Positions 31,817-41,748 of a DNA stretch of 64,000 bases are shown here, one piece after another. A program made the translations under genes and the position numbers. The notes under the pieces were generated by a model. It was not told the origin of the DNA. It saw only the letters and a list, made by a program, of their open reading frames with translations, and searched no databases. The stretch is from Linnemannia schmuckeri. Taxonomy: Eukaryota; Mortierellomycota; Mortierellomycetes; Mortierellales; Mortierellaceae. Each line of letters opens with the position of its first letter. Within the stretch, counting starts at the first letter, position 1. The stretch is taken from the NCBI GenBank assembly GCA_029449235.1, contig JANATG010000001.1, positions 3,224,001-3,288,000 on the forward strand, in the 5' to 3' direction.

Positions 31817-33453
31817 TTATGATATAGTCTGCGTATCGTTGGCGAGGAATTGGTTCTCCTTGTCTGCATCCGACTTCTGTTGGCTCGATCTCAAAGCACG
31901 AGCACCTTTACCAGTGTTCGAGCCATGACCAGGTCCGCCAGGACCATCCTTCTGTGGCTCGTGATCAGAGATCAGGGCATCCTTTATGAGTCGCTTATTT
32001 GAAGTAGATCCCGACCCCGCTTTAGACTTGCCTTTGGTCTTTCTAGCTCCTGTGTTATTGATGTCGAGCAAGGCATTTGTCATTGGTGTTGAACCACGAG
32101 TAGACGGTTGGTCGTCATCGAAGTCTTCCCAAAGTCTTCGAATCTTGATTTGTAGAGGTGTTGAAATCTTCGTTCTTGGATCGGGAGCGTTTAGATGTAC
32201 GCCTGAGAGCGTCTGACGTCTATGGAAGTAGTGTTAAATAATTATAAAAGTAAAAACGCTTATGGTTAGAAAAGTTATCGCACACAAATTGACTAGGCAA
32301 TAAAAAATTGAATTTGCCATTTCGTAATCGCTGCGAACATGTATCTGCTGCATTAGGTCATCACACAGGCCGTCCACGTGCTCATTCTCTTGGTGAGTTG
32401 GGTCCTGCAGATCATCAAAGACGGCGTCGTTGGAATCATGATGTCCCTCATGCAAGTTGTTGTTAGCGGGAATCTCAATGAAAAAGTAGAACCCTCCATG
32501 TGGCCAAGCAATTGTCCAGATCGCGTCTTCTTAGTAGTCCGAGTCTGCGCTGCTGTTGCGATGTCGGTCCACTTCAGGTCTTTGGAGGCATTGTTTCTCG
32601 TGACTTTTGTGGGGATTTTGGTTTAGGCTGAACAACGACAGGTGCGTGGTCGTCACCGGAGTCGGAATCGTCGTCTCCTGGGTCTGCATCGTCAGTATCG
32701 AGTGCTTTAGCCTGGAATTCCTCGTTTGATCTGTGTGTATGACGTTTTGACTTCAACCATCGTCGTCCATTCTGTAGTGCGCATCAAAATTGATGATATC
32801 GACGGACCCCGGATCTTGTTCGTCTGCTTCGAAAGGCTCGAGTGGCTGGTTGAGCTTCAGCTGTCGGTTGGGACGGTCGGACGCCTTCTGTGTTTTTCGA
32901 GTCAGGGTGAGGATCTCGTCGTCACTGGCTTCTGTCCTAATATCTGACCCTGACGGAGAGTCATCATATTCAAGAACCGTAGAGTGTCCATGCTGTTGAG
33001 ATTGCTTTGTAGACTATCTATTGGTTCGACCTACTGCCTGCGCAACCTTCTTGGTTGACGACGATCTTCTCGTCAAAGTTGCTGCTTCAGCTCCAGAGGT
33101 CAAAGAGGTCGTCTTGGTGCGGGTTGTTGATCGGTTTGTTGGCGCCAGGGCAGGGTGTTTGACTGCCGAAGTCTTGAATCCAGATGCTGGCCAGCGAGTT
33201 GAGGATGTCGACTGGCCTCCAGAAGGTGAGATAGATCGGACATGGACTGTCGCTTGCTTTTGTTCTCCTGGCCGACTTGATGCAGTTGCTTGGAGAAGGT
33301 TCCTGATGACGATTGGGCATTCAAAAACGTTGTCAGTCTTGAAGTGAATGGCTGGTGAAATGGACAGGGAAGATGTTGATCCATGGATATTCTGACGATC
33401 GACCGACGATCCGGGAGATCCGCCGTAGTATGGTCCTCTGTTTTGATTTGCAT
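31817..33453 (-). pseudogene. Multiply broken gene of unknown function, intrinsically disordered
   Basis: Protein-like minus-strand sequence is spread over all three frames. After a GTAG acceptor near 33454 comes HANQNRGPYYGGSPGSSVDR and onward to AQAVGRTNR, then an in-frame TAG (33014-33016). The frame continues past it (STKQSQQHGHSTVLEYDDSP to INFDAHYRMDDDG) and breaks at about 32753-32762. It resumes shifted at LKSKRHTHRSNEEFQAKA. Another shift leads to AIWTIAWPHGGFYFFIEIP and NEHVDGLCDDLMQQIHVRSD, and after a probable intron to LWEDFDDDQPSTRGSTPMTN and DADKENQFLANDTQ at the end (31817). The composition is charged and low-complexity apart from the WPHGGFYFFIEIP block. I do not recognise the family. 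One stop and at least three frame changes make it a pseudogene. Confidence 0.6.
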
Positions 33454-33570
33454 GCTACATGAATGGCAAGGGTGATGTGAGCACAGATAATGACCAGCTT
33501 TTGTTGAACTATAAGTTGCACATTAGATGTGTATACAATGTTAGGCAATGTCATCGATAGAGCCGGACCT

Positions 33571-33592
33571 AAAAAAAAAAAAAAAAAAAAAA
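33571..33592 (+). repeat. Poly-A run
   Basis: Twenty-two A in a row, lying upstream (in gene orientation) of the broken minus-strand gene. It could be a slippage tract or the scar of a retro-insertion; no target-site duplication is evident. Confidence 0.85.
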
Positions 33593-33776
33593 TTGTTCTT
33601 CCCCTTCTTCTTCCTCACTCCTTCCTCCTTCCCTTCCTCATCATTTGGAGCTGAAAGAAGGGAGGGAGGGTGAGTAAAGCTATTCCCTATTTAACAAGTA
33701 ATCTCGATGTTTTTGGGATATTTGTTTATTGATGTAATGAACGTGTTTTCTACAAAATTTACAAAATGGGTCAAAA

Positions 33777-33890
33777 CTGGACGCAGAGTGGGGTACTGCC
33801 TTCACCACCAAGAACGCCAACGGCACTGTCATCAACTCTGCCTTCTCCCTCACCCCCTTCATCACCGCTGACGATCCCTATACTGGCTAA
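33777..33890 (+). pseudogene. Orphan coding fragment (37 codons)
   Basis: An open frame without its own ATG reads LDAEWGTAFTTKNANGTVI and ends SLTPFITADDPYTG before TAA. It uses C-ending codons (ACC, AAG, AAC, GCC) like highly expressed genes in this window, whereas the flanks are AT-rich. It looks like the last exon or a remnant of a gene of unknown identity. Upstream I see no matching exon. Confidence 0.35.
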
Positions 33891-34363
33891 ATGTGTCAAA
33901 TTTGGGTAAAATTAGGCTAATTATACCCATTATACCCTAACCGTAGACTTTCGCCCCTTCCTTATATCCATTGCTGAGAATACGGTCAAAGGTATGTATT
34001 ACTGGTATTGGTAGTCAAAGGGAACAAAAACAAGCATTACCTTGTCTATTTTTGCTACTGCTGCTACTTTTTTTTTTCTGCCCAAAAAAAACGTCCACAA
34101 AAGAAGAGTGGGCAATCCTGATTTCAAAAGGAAGGAAGGTGGAACTTAAATCTTAAACTCCAGAGGCCTTAAGAGAAATTTACAATCAAGAGTCGTTGTG
34201 AGAGAACTAAGAATTCTTTTTAATTGAGAAAGAAGGGGCTGATAAAAATACAAAAAGATATGCTAAAGCTAGTAGTAGTGGTTGTATTAGTGCAATCTTT
34301 GAGAGAGGTATTCATGAAGAGTAAATGCTCGATTCTTTTGAAGGAAGGAGGGAAGAAAAGTAT
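33891..34363. other. Intergenic 3' of OPT transporter
   Basis: About 470 bases of AT-rich sequence downstream (in gene orientation) of the OPT transporter. No gene found. Confidence 0.4.
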
Positions 34364-36524
34364 TTAGCAAAGCTTGGTGCCGTTGAGACCGCATCCGACT
34401 CTGACGACGCCTCCCTTGACACCACCGATGGTCATGGCGGCGTTGACGAGACCGGCGATACCAACACCGGCAATGAGACCGGCCGAGATGGAGTACATAA
34501 GACGCTCGTGGGTCTTGGGGCTGGTACGCTTCCAGATCTGACCAGAGGTCCAGCCAATGAGCATGGCGATGGGGATAGCAGGCGAAGGGTTGATGAAACC
34601 AAGACCGACAGCGTTCAAGTTGATCCAGTAGGGCTTGAGGCGGTCTGGGACGAACTTGACGCGGACAATGACGTTGATGACGGCCAAGATGCAGCAGACG
34701 ATGGTGAGGATCATGGAGGCGTGAGGGACAGTACCATCACCGGTCAAGATCTTGCAGACGTTGGCCCAGGCAACAACGGCGGGGACTTCGAACTGGCAGT
34801 CGGTGATCGTCTCGTCGAGGACGCAGGGGTAGGCCTGGGTGTAAAGCAGGAAGAGGGGGACAGCAATGGCAATGGCAAAGGTAGAACCAACCAACTGAGC
34901 CCACAACATGGCACGGGGGGCAGCACCGATCAAGTGGCCCGTCTTGAGATCTCCGACCATGTCGACCGACTGGGAGCAAACAGAAGCAGCAATGTTGGCG
35001 CACATAAGGTTGGTCTTCTGGACAACCTTGATATCAGAATTGGGGATACGGGAGAAGACCAACTGGGTGACCTTGGCGACGGCACCAGTGGGGTTGATAT
35101 CGGTCTCACCGGAGGCCTGGAGACCGACAAAGGCGAGGAAGAAGGAGATGATGATAGCTCCGATAGTAGCATAGACGGGGACATGGAAGTTGAAGTACAT
35201 GACCAAGATGGTGAAGACACCGGAGAGGAGAAGACCACCAGCCCACCAACTGGTAGGGATGAGCTCATGCTCGGGGGTGGTGTCCTTGGAAACGTAGTTG
35301 GAGTGGTCGACAAGGGCGCTCTTCTTGGAGAGCTTGCGGATAAAGTTACGGCCCTCACGAACGGCGGCCATGACGGCGTGGGCGAGCGACTTGCCGTTGG
35401 CACCGAGCTCGGAGAAGGCGGTGAAAACCATCATACCGACACCGGGCCAGAGGAACCAGGACTGGGCAGATCCGACCAGTGGTGGGGCAGGGAAACCACC
35501 GCGACCAGTCAAATAACCAGATGAAGTCATGAGAGGGCCAGCAATACCAAAGGCAATCAACTCTCCTAGGAGGAAGGAGAAGACAGTGTTTCCGGGGGTC
35601 ATCAAACCAGCACCGAAGAAGGCAAAGTCCCAGGTGAAGATCCAGCCCCAGGCACGGTCAGCGTTCATCATGGCGGCATAGGAGGCAGCGTTACCAATGT
35701 ACCAGAGGATGTGGAGCTCAGTGAAGAGACCAGGGATGAAGAAACCGATGATGGCAAAGGCCATGGCGATGATGAAAGAGTACATCATGGCACGGCCAGA
35801 GTCGCGAGCATCCTTGGCAGCGGCCGAGGATTTCTTGTGCAAGTTCTTGATGGTCTCAGCAGCGGCACGAGGGGTGGGGAAGACGAGGTTCTGGTTGATG
35901 ACAAAGTGGGAGCGGAGGGGGACGGCAAAGAACATGCCAAAGAAGGCGGCTGAGGCAGTCCAGAGCAAGAGGGCGACAACATCGTCCTTGGGGGAGTTGT
36001 CACCCATGAGACCCATGCGGTACATGGCAGGGATAGCAGTGACGAAGCCGCTGGAGAGACCACCGGCAGAGGTGGCGGCGGCTTGGCAGACGGCATTCTC
36101 CTTGGGGCCAAAGACGGTCTTGGTCATGCGGGAGATCGACTTTAAGATCAAGAAACCAAAGATGGAACCCCAGAGGGCAGCACCAAAGGTCCAGCCGATC
36201 TTGAGACCCAAGTACAAGTTACTGGCAGCAACAACGCATCCGAGCAAGGATCCGACGATGGCCGCGCGCCTGTTTGATCGAAAGAGGTAGTAGTAGAGAG
36301 AAATAGAGTTAGGATAGGGATTGTTTGTGGCACTGTTGGTACAAGCTGAGTAGCAAAACGTAAAAGAGGGAGAGGAGAGATGCTTACCAGGTGAACTGAT
36401 GGTCTTCATGGACGTACTCCTCCTCGTCCTCCATGTTCTCCTTGAGCTCGATGGCCTCTTGCTGGAGGGTTTTCTCCTGAGAGTACTCATCGTATTGTAT
36501 CTTTTCGTTCATTTGAGCAGACAT
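34364..36524 (-). CDS. OPT superfamily oligopeptide/metal-chelate transporter (YSL-like)
   Basis: Two exons (36524-36388, 36269-34364) joined inside a TG|G codon encode 680 residues. OPT proteins are proton-coupled importers of small peptides or metal-nicotianamine/siderophore-like complexes. The first 46 residues are hydrophilic and acidic (ENMEDEEEYVHED), followed by about 14 hydrophobic segments beginning AAIVGSLLGCVVAASNLYLG. Other recognisable segments are GPKENAVCQAAATSAGG, WYIGNAASYAAMMNADRAWG, GRGGFPAPPLVGSAQSW and CSQSVDMVGDLKTGHLIGA, which place it nearer the YSL/bacterial OPT type than the yeast Opt1/isp4 peptide transporters. Length fits the family (650-750). The strongly C-biased codons suggest high expression. 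Substrate cannot be told from sequence. Confidence 0.93.
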
Positions 36525-37160
36525 GTTGAATAATATGGGGAAGTGTGAAAGAAAGAAGCGAAGAAAATGAATATATACAGAAGGAATGAAAGTGAGTGAT
36601 GGAAGTGGTTGGATGATGAGGGGATGACAGGGAGTGCGAAGACGCGGGAGGGAAAGAGAGAGAGAGAGGAGGGTGGTGGTGAATGGTTATCAATGAAGAT
36701 GGACAAGGAAAAAAGGAAAAAAAAGTGGGCGATCGGAGCTCTTTATATACTTTGAACTTCTTAATTTCTTTAATTTTCTTATTATTTCAGGGGGTTTACA
36801 GCGTACTTCTTGGAGGAGCTAGAATACTACTTTCCAAGAAGAAGACAAAGAAGGTAAAAAGTCCAAAGGTTGAATCCGTCCTTACTTGCTGGAAACCCTC
36901 CTGGCCTGCTGCTGCTGCTGTTGGTTGGCTAATGTGGTGGTTGGTTGGTCGGTCGGTTGATTTTTATTTTCTATCGTATGATGATGAATGCATATGGATT
37001 GTCACTGATATCGGTGCTCTTGATTGACTTGACTGATTGAAACAGACTGAGCTGTATCACTTCGATCCACCTCATTCGCCAACCTGCTGGGTCTCACATA
37101 AGGGAAAAAGAACAAAGAAAGAAAGTGTATCAACGCACTCAACATCTTTACTCAACTCCC

Positions 37161-37195
37161 AACTCAACTCAACTCAACTCAACTCAACTCAACTC
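37161..37195 (+). repeat. (AACTC)n pentanucleotide microsatellite
   Basis: Seven consecutive AACTC units, preceded by a related interrupted unit. Confidence 0.9.
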
Positions 37196-39724
37196 ACTTC
37201 TTGGAAAGAAAGCAAGAAGGCAAGGCCCTTCCTTCTCATCACTCACCTTGCGTTCTAGCCTTGTACGAGCTTCTTCTCTTACTTCCTTCAAGGACATACG
37301 CCACAAATGGATCGGACAATATCTCGGACATGGATCAAAGTTAGAATCTTTCTCTTGAAAGTTTGTCAAAACTGCGAAGCCTGGACCACATCTTGTGCTC
37401 CCCTTGCGTCATACCAATGGAAGCCCACATACTGATCAAAAATGAAGAAATGGGCGTGAGCTTCGCAACTGCAAACGACACATGGTTGACACCTCTTTTG
37501 TTGCTTGTTTTCATTACTTTCACACCAACCCCTGTCTAGTATGCCTTGTTCCTTCTAATATTCAATGAAGGAATCCCAGGGAAAGAATGTTCCGACCACA
37601 ACACTTACTCTCGGATCTGATTGGTCAACCATCAAAAGAGGAGTGCAAAGGGTCCATAAGGAATAAGGTTGTGGTTATGTCTCTCCTCTCAGTGTGTGTG
37701 TTAGACCCAAGTACCCTTCCATGACATGACGCTTAGCTTTTTGTGTTTGTTCACTTGACTCTGTAGTAGGGAACCAGCGGTCTGGATCTAACACAAACAC
37801 GCTTTTTTAGTTATCAAATGAAGAGAGATTACGCCTGTGGTACCCCTGTATACTAAAGGAAGAAACTAGGAACAATTCTGATGCCTGTGGTAAAGAATTC
37901 CAAGAAAGAAACACACCAGAAAATCCCCTTTCATATTCCTTTACTTACTTCTCCCTTACCTTGTCTGTCTGCTTTGCTCTGGCTTCCTTGATCTGACTTG
38001 ACCGAATCGAGGGCTTGTTCGCTCGCTCTTTCATGTTTCTCTCAAATGGAGTATCATTATCATCACTATCATCCCATTTGTACTTTCTGTCTCCCTGCTG
38101 GCTTCAGTCCAAGAAGAAGAGTTACTTCGGCCCTGTATAATCTCGTTATCAGTTTGTACTTTTTGTTATCAACAGAATGAAAGTGCGGTAGAGGAACTTA
38201 AATGACGGAACCTGAAGACAACCGAGTTTCTCCAAATAGAGGGAGTGAAAAGTCGGGACAAGAAAAAGAAAAGAATCTGGCTATTCATTCACAAGCGAGT
38301 GTAAAGAATACTTACCGATCATCAACAGCTGCCTCTCCTCCTCGTCTTTTTCTACCTCAAAAGGATAGCAATGCAACATTCAAAGAGGCCGTTTCGTTAC
38401 CTCTTTCAACTCAGCGGGGTTTTATGTTGTCACAAAGGAGTCTAGTCCATCATCTAGATCTTTCAATTGGTTACCCTAGACTTGGTCCCCTCTTCGCTTT
38501 CAAGCACCTTTTTGAAGACAAAGTGGATAAGTAGGAGCCGATTTTGAGCTCGAGCTCCTAACGGACCAGAATGGCAAGAAGAAGAAGAGAGTATTCGTAT
38601 GAATGGGAGGTTTCAAGCTCCCCTCTGGGTCGTGTGAATGGTGTGCTTTTTTTCATGAGTCTAGTCATACTTGGGCATAATGGTGTACTACTTTTGCTCT
38701 ACCCAGTTGCGGAACATTTGTCTTCCTATTTCCTCCGCTTACTCTTTTGTGTACGCGACAAGTGCCAAAAAAATAAAAATAAGAGAGCCCTTGCCCTTGT
38801 TGTTAGTACAACTTTAGATTCGAATACATGCATGTGTGCTTTGCACCCTGCCTTATGCAGTAACTAGAAATTCTTCACCCACCCACTTGCACACTGTCCT
38901 CGGTAAAGGCAGAAACTCTCTTTTTTAAGTTATTTCATTGGCACTTACCCTCCCCTCCTTTCAACGCCTCACGCCTCTCAGGCAATGACTCTGATCTCTA
39001 GGTGCACCTTTCCCATCAACTACAAGTATGTCAAGAGTACTATTTCACTTCCATTAGTTTCTCCTTGTTAACTTGTCACCTTGGGTAACAAAAGAAAAAC
39101 AAGCACGTATTTCCCACGGAGTAGAGAGTCACTCTTGCCTTATGGGAAGATACACGAGGCTTTTTCCCAGGCAGTAGCGTGAGAGATCGAATGCCCTTCT
39201 AACACATGTGCTGGAAAAGCCTTGCAGCGATAAAGACAAAAGTGAGAGCTCATGAGAGAGTTGTCTTGAAAAAAAAAACATGGGTATGGTCAAAGTAGTA
39301 ATGAAATGAGAGAAGAGAGAACGACTATCCAGTTTGTTTTTCATTTCCACCACCCCATCCACCTTGCCCTCAATAACTCAAAAATTATCGTTTCTCGAAT
39401 AAGTACAAAAAACCGCGCTTTTGTGTGCGCATTGTACCACCATTTGAGCACCAACAACAATAACAACAACAAAAAAGTAGGTGGTCGACGTAGTTGTGCA
39501 AGGTATCAGACCATGGAGAAAACATTACGAATCTGAATAAACCTTGTTTTTTCACACAACATCGTTCTAAACCCCTAGGTCATGAAGAGGGTATGTCAAG
39601 AGGAAGAGGATACCAGAAGCCCTTCGACATCATCCACCGTCATCTCCATGATAGTACGTGGGACCCATGGTGACTCAACCTTATTACTCGAGCGAGTAAG
39701 AAACAAATCCAATGCCCCATCATA

Positions 39725-40520
39725 ATCCTATCGGGTACTGCTCCGTACCTCCACTTTCGTGATCGTGCTGGTCTTCTTTTTTTGGTGCCCTTTTTTCCAT
39801 AATACGAGCTAACGAGTGAGTATAAAGGAACGAACGAAGTGCGCGATACAAGTCAGCTCTTGAGTGAACAATGACAACAAAGCCCCTATCGGGAGCTGCT
39901 CCGTACCTTCCTCTTTCGTGGTAGTGCTGGTGGGTTATTCTGGCGCCTCCTCTCATCAAACCCAGCGCAAAGAGCGACTGAGCTCATTGGAATGGAAAAT
40001 AAAATGAATGCGATGGAAGTCAGCTTTTGAGCGAACCAGGGTGACAAAAAACCCTATCGGGAGCTACTCCGTAGCTTTCCTACTGGACCTTTTTTTGGGG
40101 GGGAGGGGCGCACTTTCTTCAATCGGACTTCCTCCGTACCTCTCCTCCTGATCGCAATTTTCTGGCGCCCTCGCATCAGTCTATACTAAGAGAGCAGAAT
40201 GGAACGAATGAAGTGTGACGATAGAAGTTAGTGTGTGGGCTTGGGATGAAAGAGGAGGAAGAGAATGAACAGAAATAAAATTCAATGTCAACTTATCCGC
40301 TATCGGAGCTGCTCCGCACTTTATTACCTTTGCTGGTCCTTTTTTTTGGGCGCACATTTGTCAATCTGGACCTCCTTCGTCTCTTTATCGCACTATTATG
40401 GCGGTCCACTCCATCAGTCCAGTTTTGAGAATGAGCAAACAGGAACGAGCAGAGCATGAGATAAAAGTTAGCGTGGCTTCCTTAATCCTTGGGATGAAAG
40501 CAGAGAAAGACAAAGGAGAG
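39725..40520 (+). repeat. Diverged tandem repeat with palindromic core, unit about 160-180 bases
   Basis: A core CTATCGGGAGCTGCTCCGTAC recurs with changes at 39728, 39886, 40054 and 40300, and a shorter variant at 40121. In the 40300 copy the core is a perfect palindrome around one base (CGGAGC T GCTCCG). Each core is followed by CTGG(A/T)CC, a T run and GGCGC(A/C)C, then a block like GAACGAATGAAGTG, then an AAGT(C/T)AG segment, so whole units rather than only the core are repeated. Units have diverged strongly. Function unknown. Confidence 0.65.
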
Positions 40521-40612
40521 ACAAAGGTGGACTATTCTCGACTCTCCTATTCCCTATCATTGGCTAACAAGGTCCACTTCCCATTGGCTAACGTCGATTT
40601 CCTTCCGCGTGG

Positions 40613-40643
<31 letters not shown>
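40613..40643 (+). repeat. Poly-A run
   Basis: Thirty-one consecutive A, followed by further A-rich sequence; mononucleotide tract. Confidence 0.9.
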
Positions 40644-40645
<2 letters not shown>

Positions 40646-40983
40646 AAAGAAAAAAACCTGATTTTCTTGATCGAACAGTTCATTTTCTTAAATGTCTGAT
40701 CCAAGAGATCAAGTACCTTCCTTCCTCCCCTTCTCTCCTTCACATTTCTTTGCTCGATCGTTCGGTAAATGCTCAAGTGGGGTCTCTCCTTTTTCTTCAA
40801 TGATGCTGCCATCGTTCTCTATTGTGTTGCAACTCTTGGTCGATAATCCTTGAATTTTGACAAACACCCTCTTTTGTGTGCGGCTGTTGTGTTGTTTTGA
40901 ACTACATCCGTGCTCAACGAATTAAGGAAAGTGGAGAATTACGGAAAATAAGTAAAAAATTCAACGACGTTTATTCCAGATAT

Positions 40984-41064
<81 letters not shown>
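40984..41064 (+). repeat. (CA)n dinucleotide microsatellite
   Basis: About 81 bases of CA repeats with one CATACA interruption near 41009. Confidence 0.95.
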
Positions 41065-41069
<5 letters not shown>

Positions 41070-41748
41070 CAAACACTACTCACAATTCTCCTTGATCCCC
41101 GTTTCTCTCCATATCCTCTCTCATTTCTAACTTTTTGTTTCATGCCTTCCACTACCCTCCATACCTTCATTTCCTCTCAAAAAAAAAAAAAAAGACAACT
41201 CAACAAACTCGTGTATCACAATTCCACAAAGAACCCTTCTGGTCGTTCCAGCGGGCTTGGGCCTAGTACAGTACATTGTTACAGGCACTCCTTTTCTTAC
41301 TTATTTTCGTTATTGTTGTTTTTATCGATGTTGATGTTGTTGTTGATGTTGGTTTGTTTCTCGTCTATCTTGAAGCTAATCAAGTTCACCTTTCTTGCCA
41401 CAAACAAATACAACAACAAATCACATCCTACCCTTTTTTTTCTCTCGTTGCTCTGTTCTCGAATATCACAACGCTCAATGTCCACGAGACAAGCACACAA
41501 ACACTTTTTTCCATGGACACTGAAAGACTGCGAGGCAAGCTGGTTGCGGTTTATAACCTTTCTCGTCTTTCCATTATAACTTCGCACGATCGAGTCGTTG
41601 AAGATACTGAGTTTCACTAGACAATCTTTTGATAACAACTTGCGTGCCCAAGAACACAACCCAGGAGACACAAAAAAAAAAAAAAAAAAAAAGTAAATGC
41701 AAATGCAAATGTAAGATAAATGGCGTGTATATTATTGAATAAATATGT

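Larger units (their letters stand above)
36525..41748. other. 5.2-kb gene-poor stretch
   Basis: No exon chain or conserved protein could be found on either strand. The stretch holds the OPT promoter (36525-36750), an AACTC pentamer repeat (37161-37195), a diverged tandem repeat with a palindromic core (about 39725-40520), a CA microsatellite (40984-41064), and A runs at 40613-40643 and 41672-41692. A small exon-like piece (36791-36854, between TTTCAG and GTAAAA) is noted but unsupported. Noncoding RNA genes could be present but show no recognisable tRNA boxes. Confidence 0.5.

Noticed and set aside
34325..35524. A 399-codon plus-strand frame across the OPT transporter
   Set aside because: Antisense shadow of a strongly codon-biased gene, Gly/Asp/Glu-rich, with no domain.
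38202..38534. A 110-codon plus-strand frame in the gene-poor region
   Set aside because: Low-complexity translation without domain, signal peptide or splice context; expected by chance over 5 kb.
41721..41735. Possible CRISPR or other short spaced-repeat array in the repeat-rich middle region
   Set aside because: The repeats at 39.7-40.5 kb are long, diverged and lack regular short spacers; the organism is a eukaryote.
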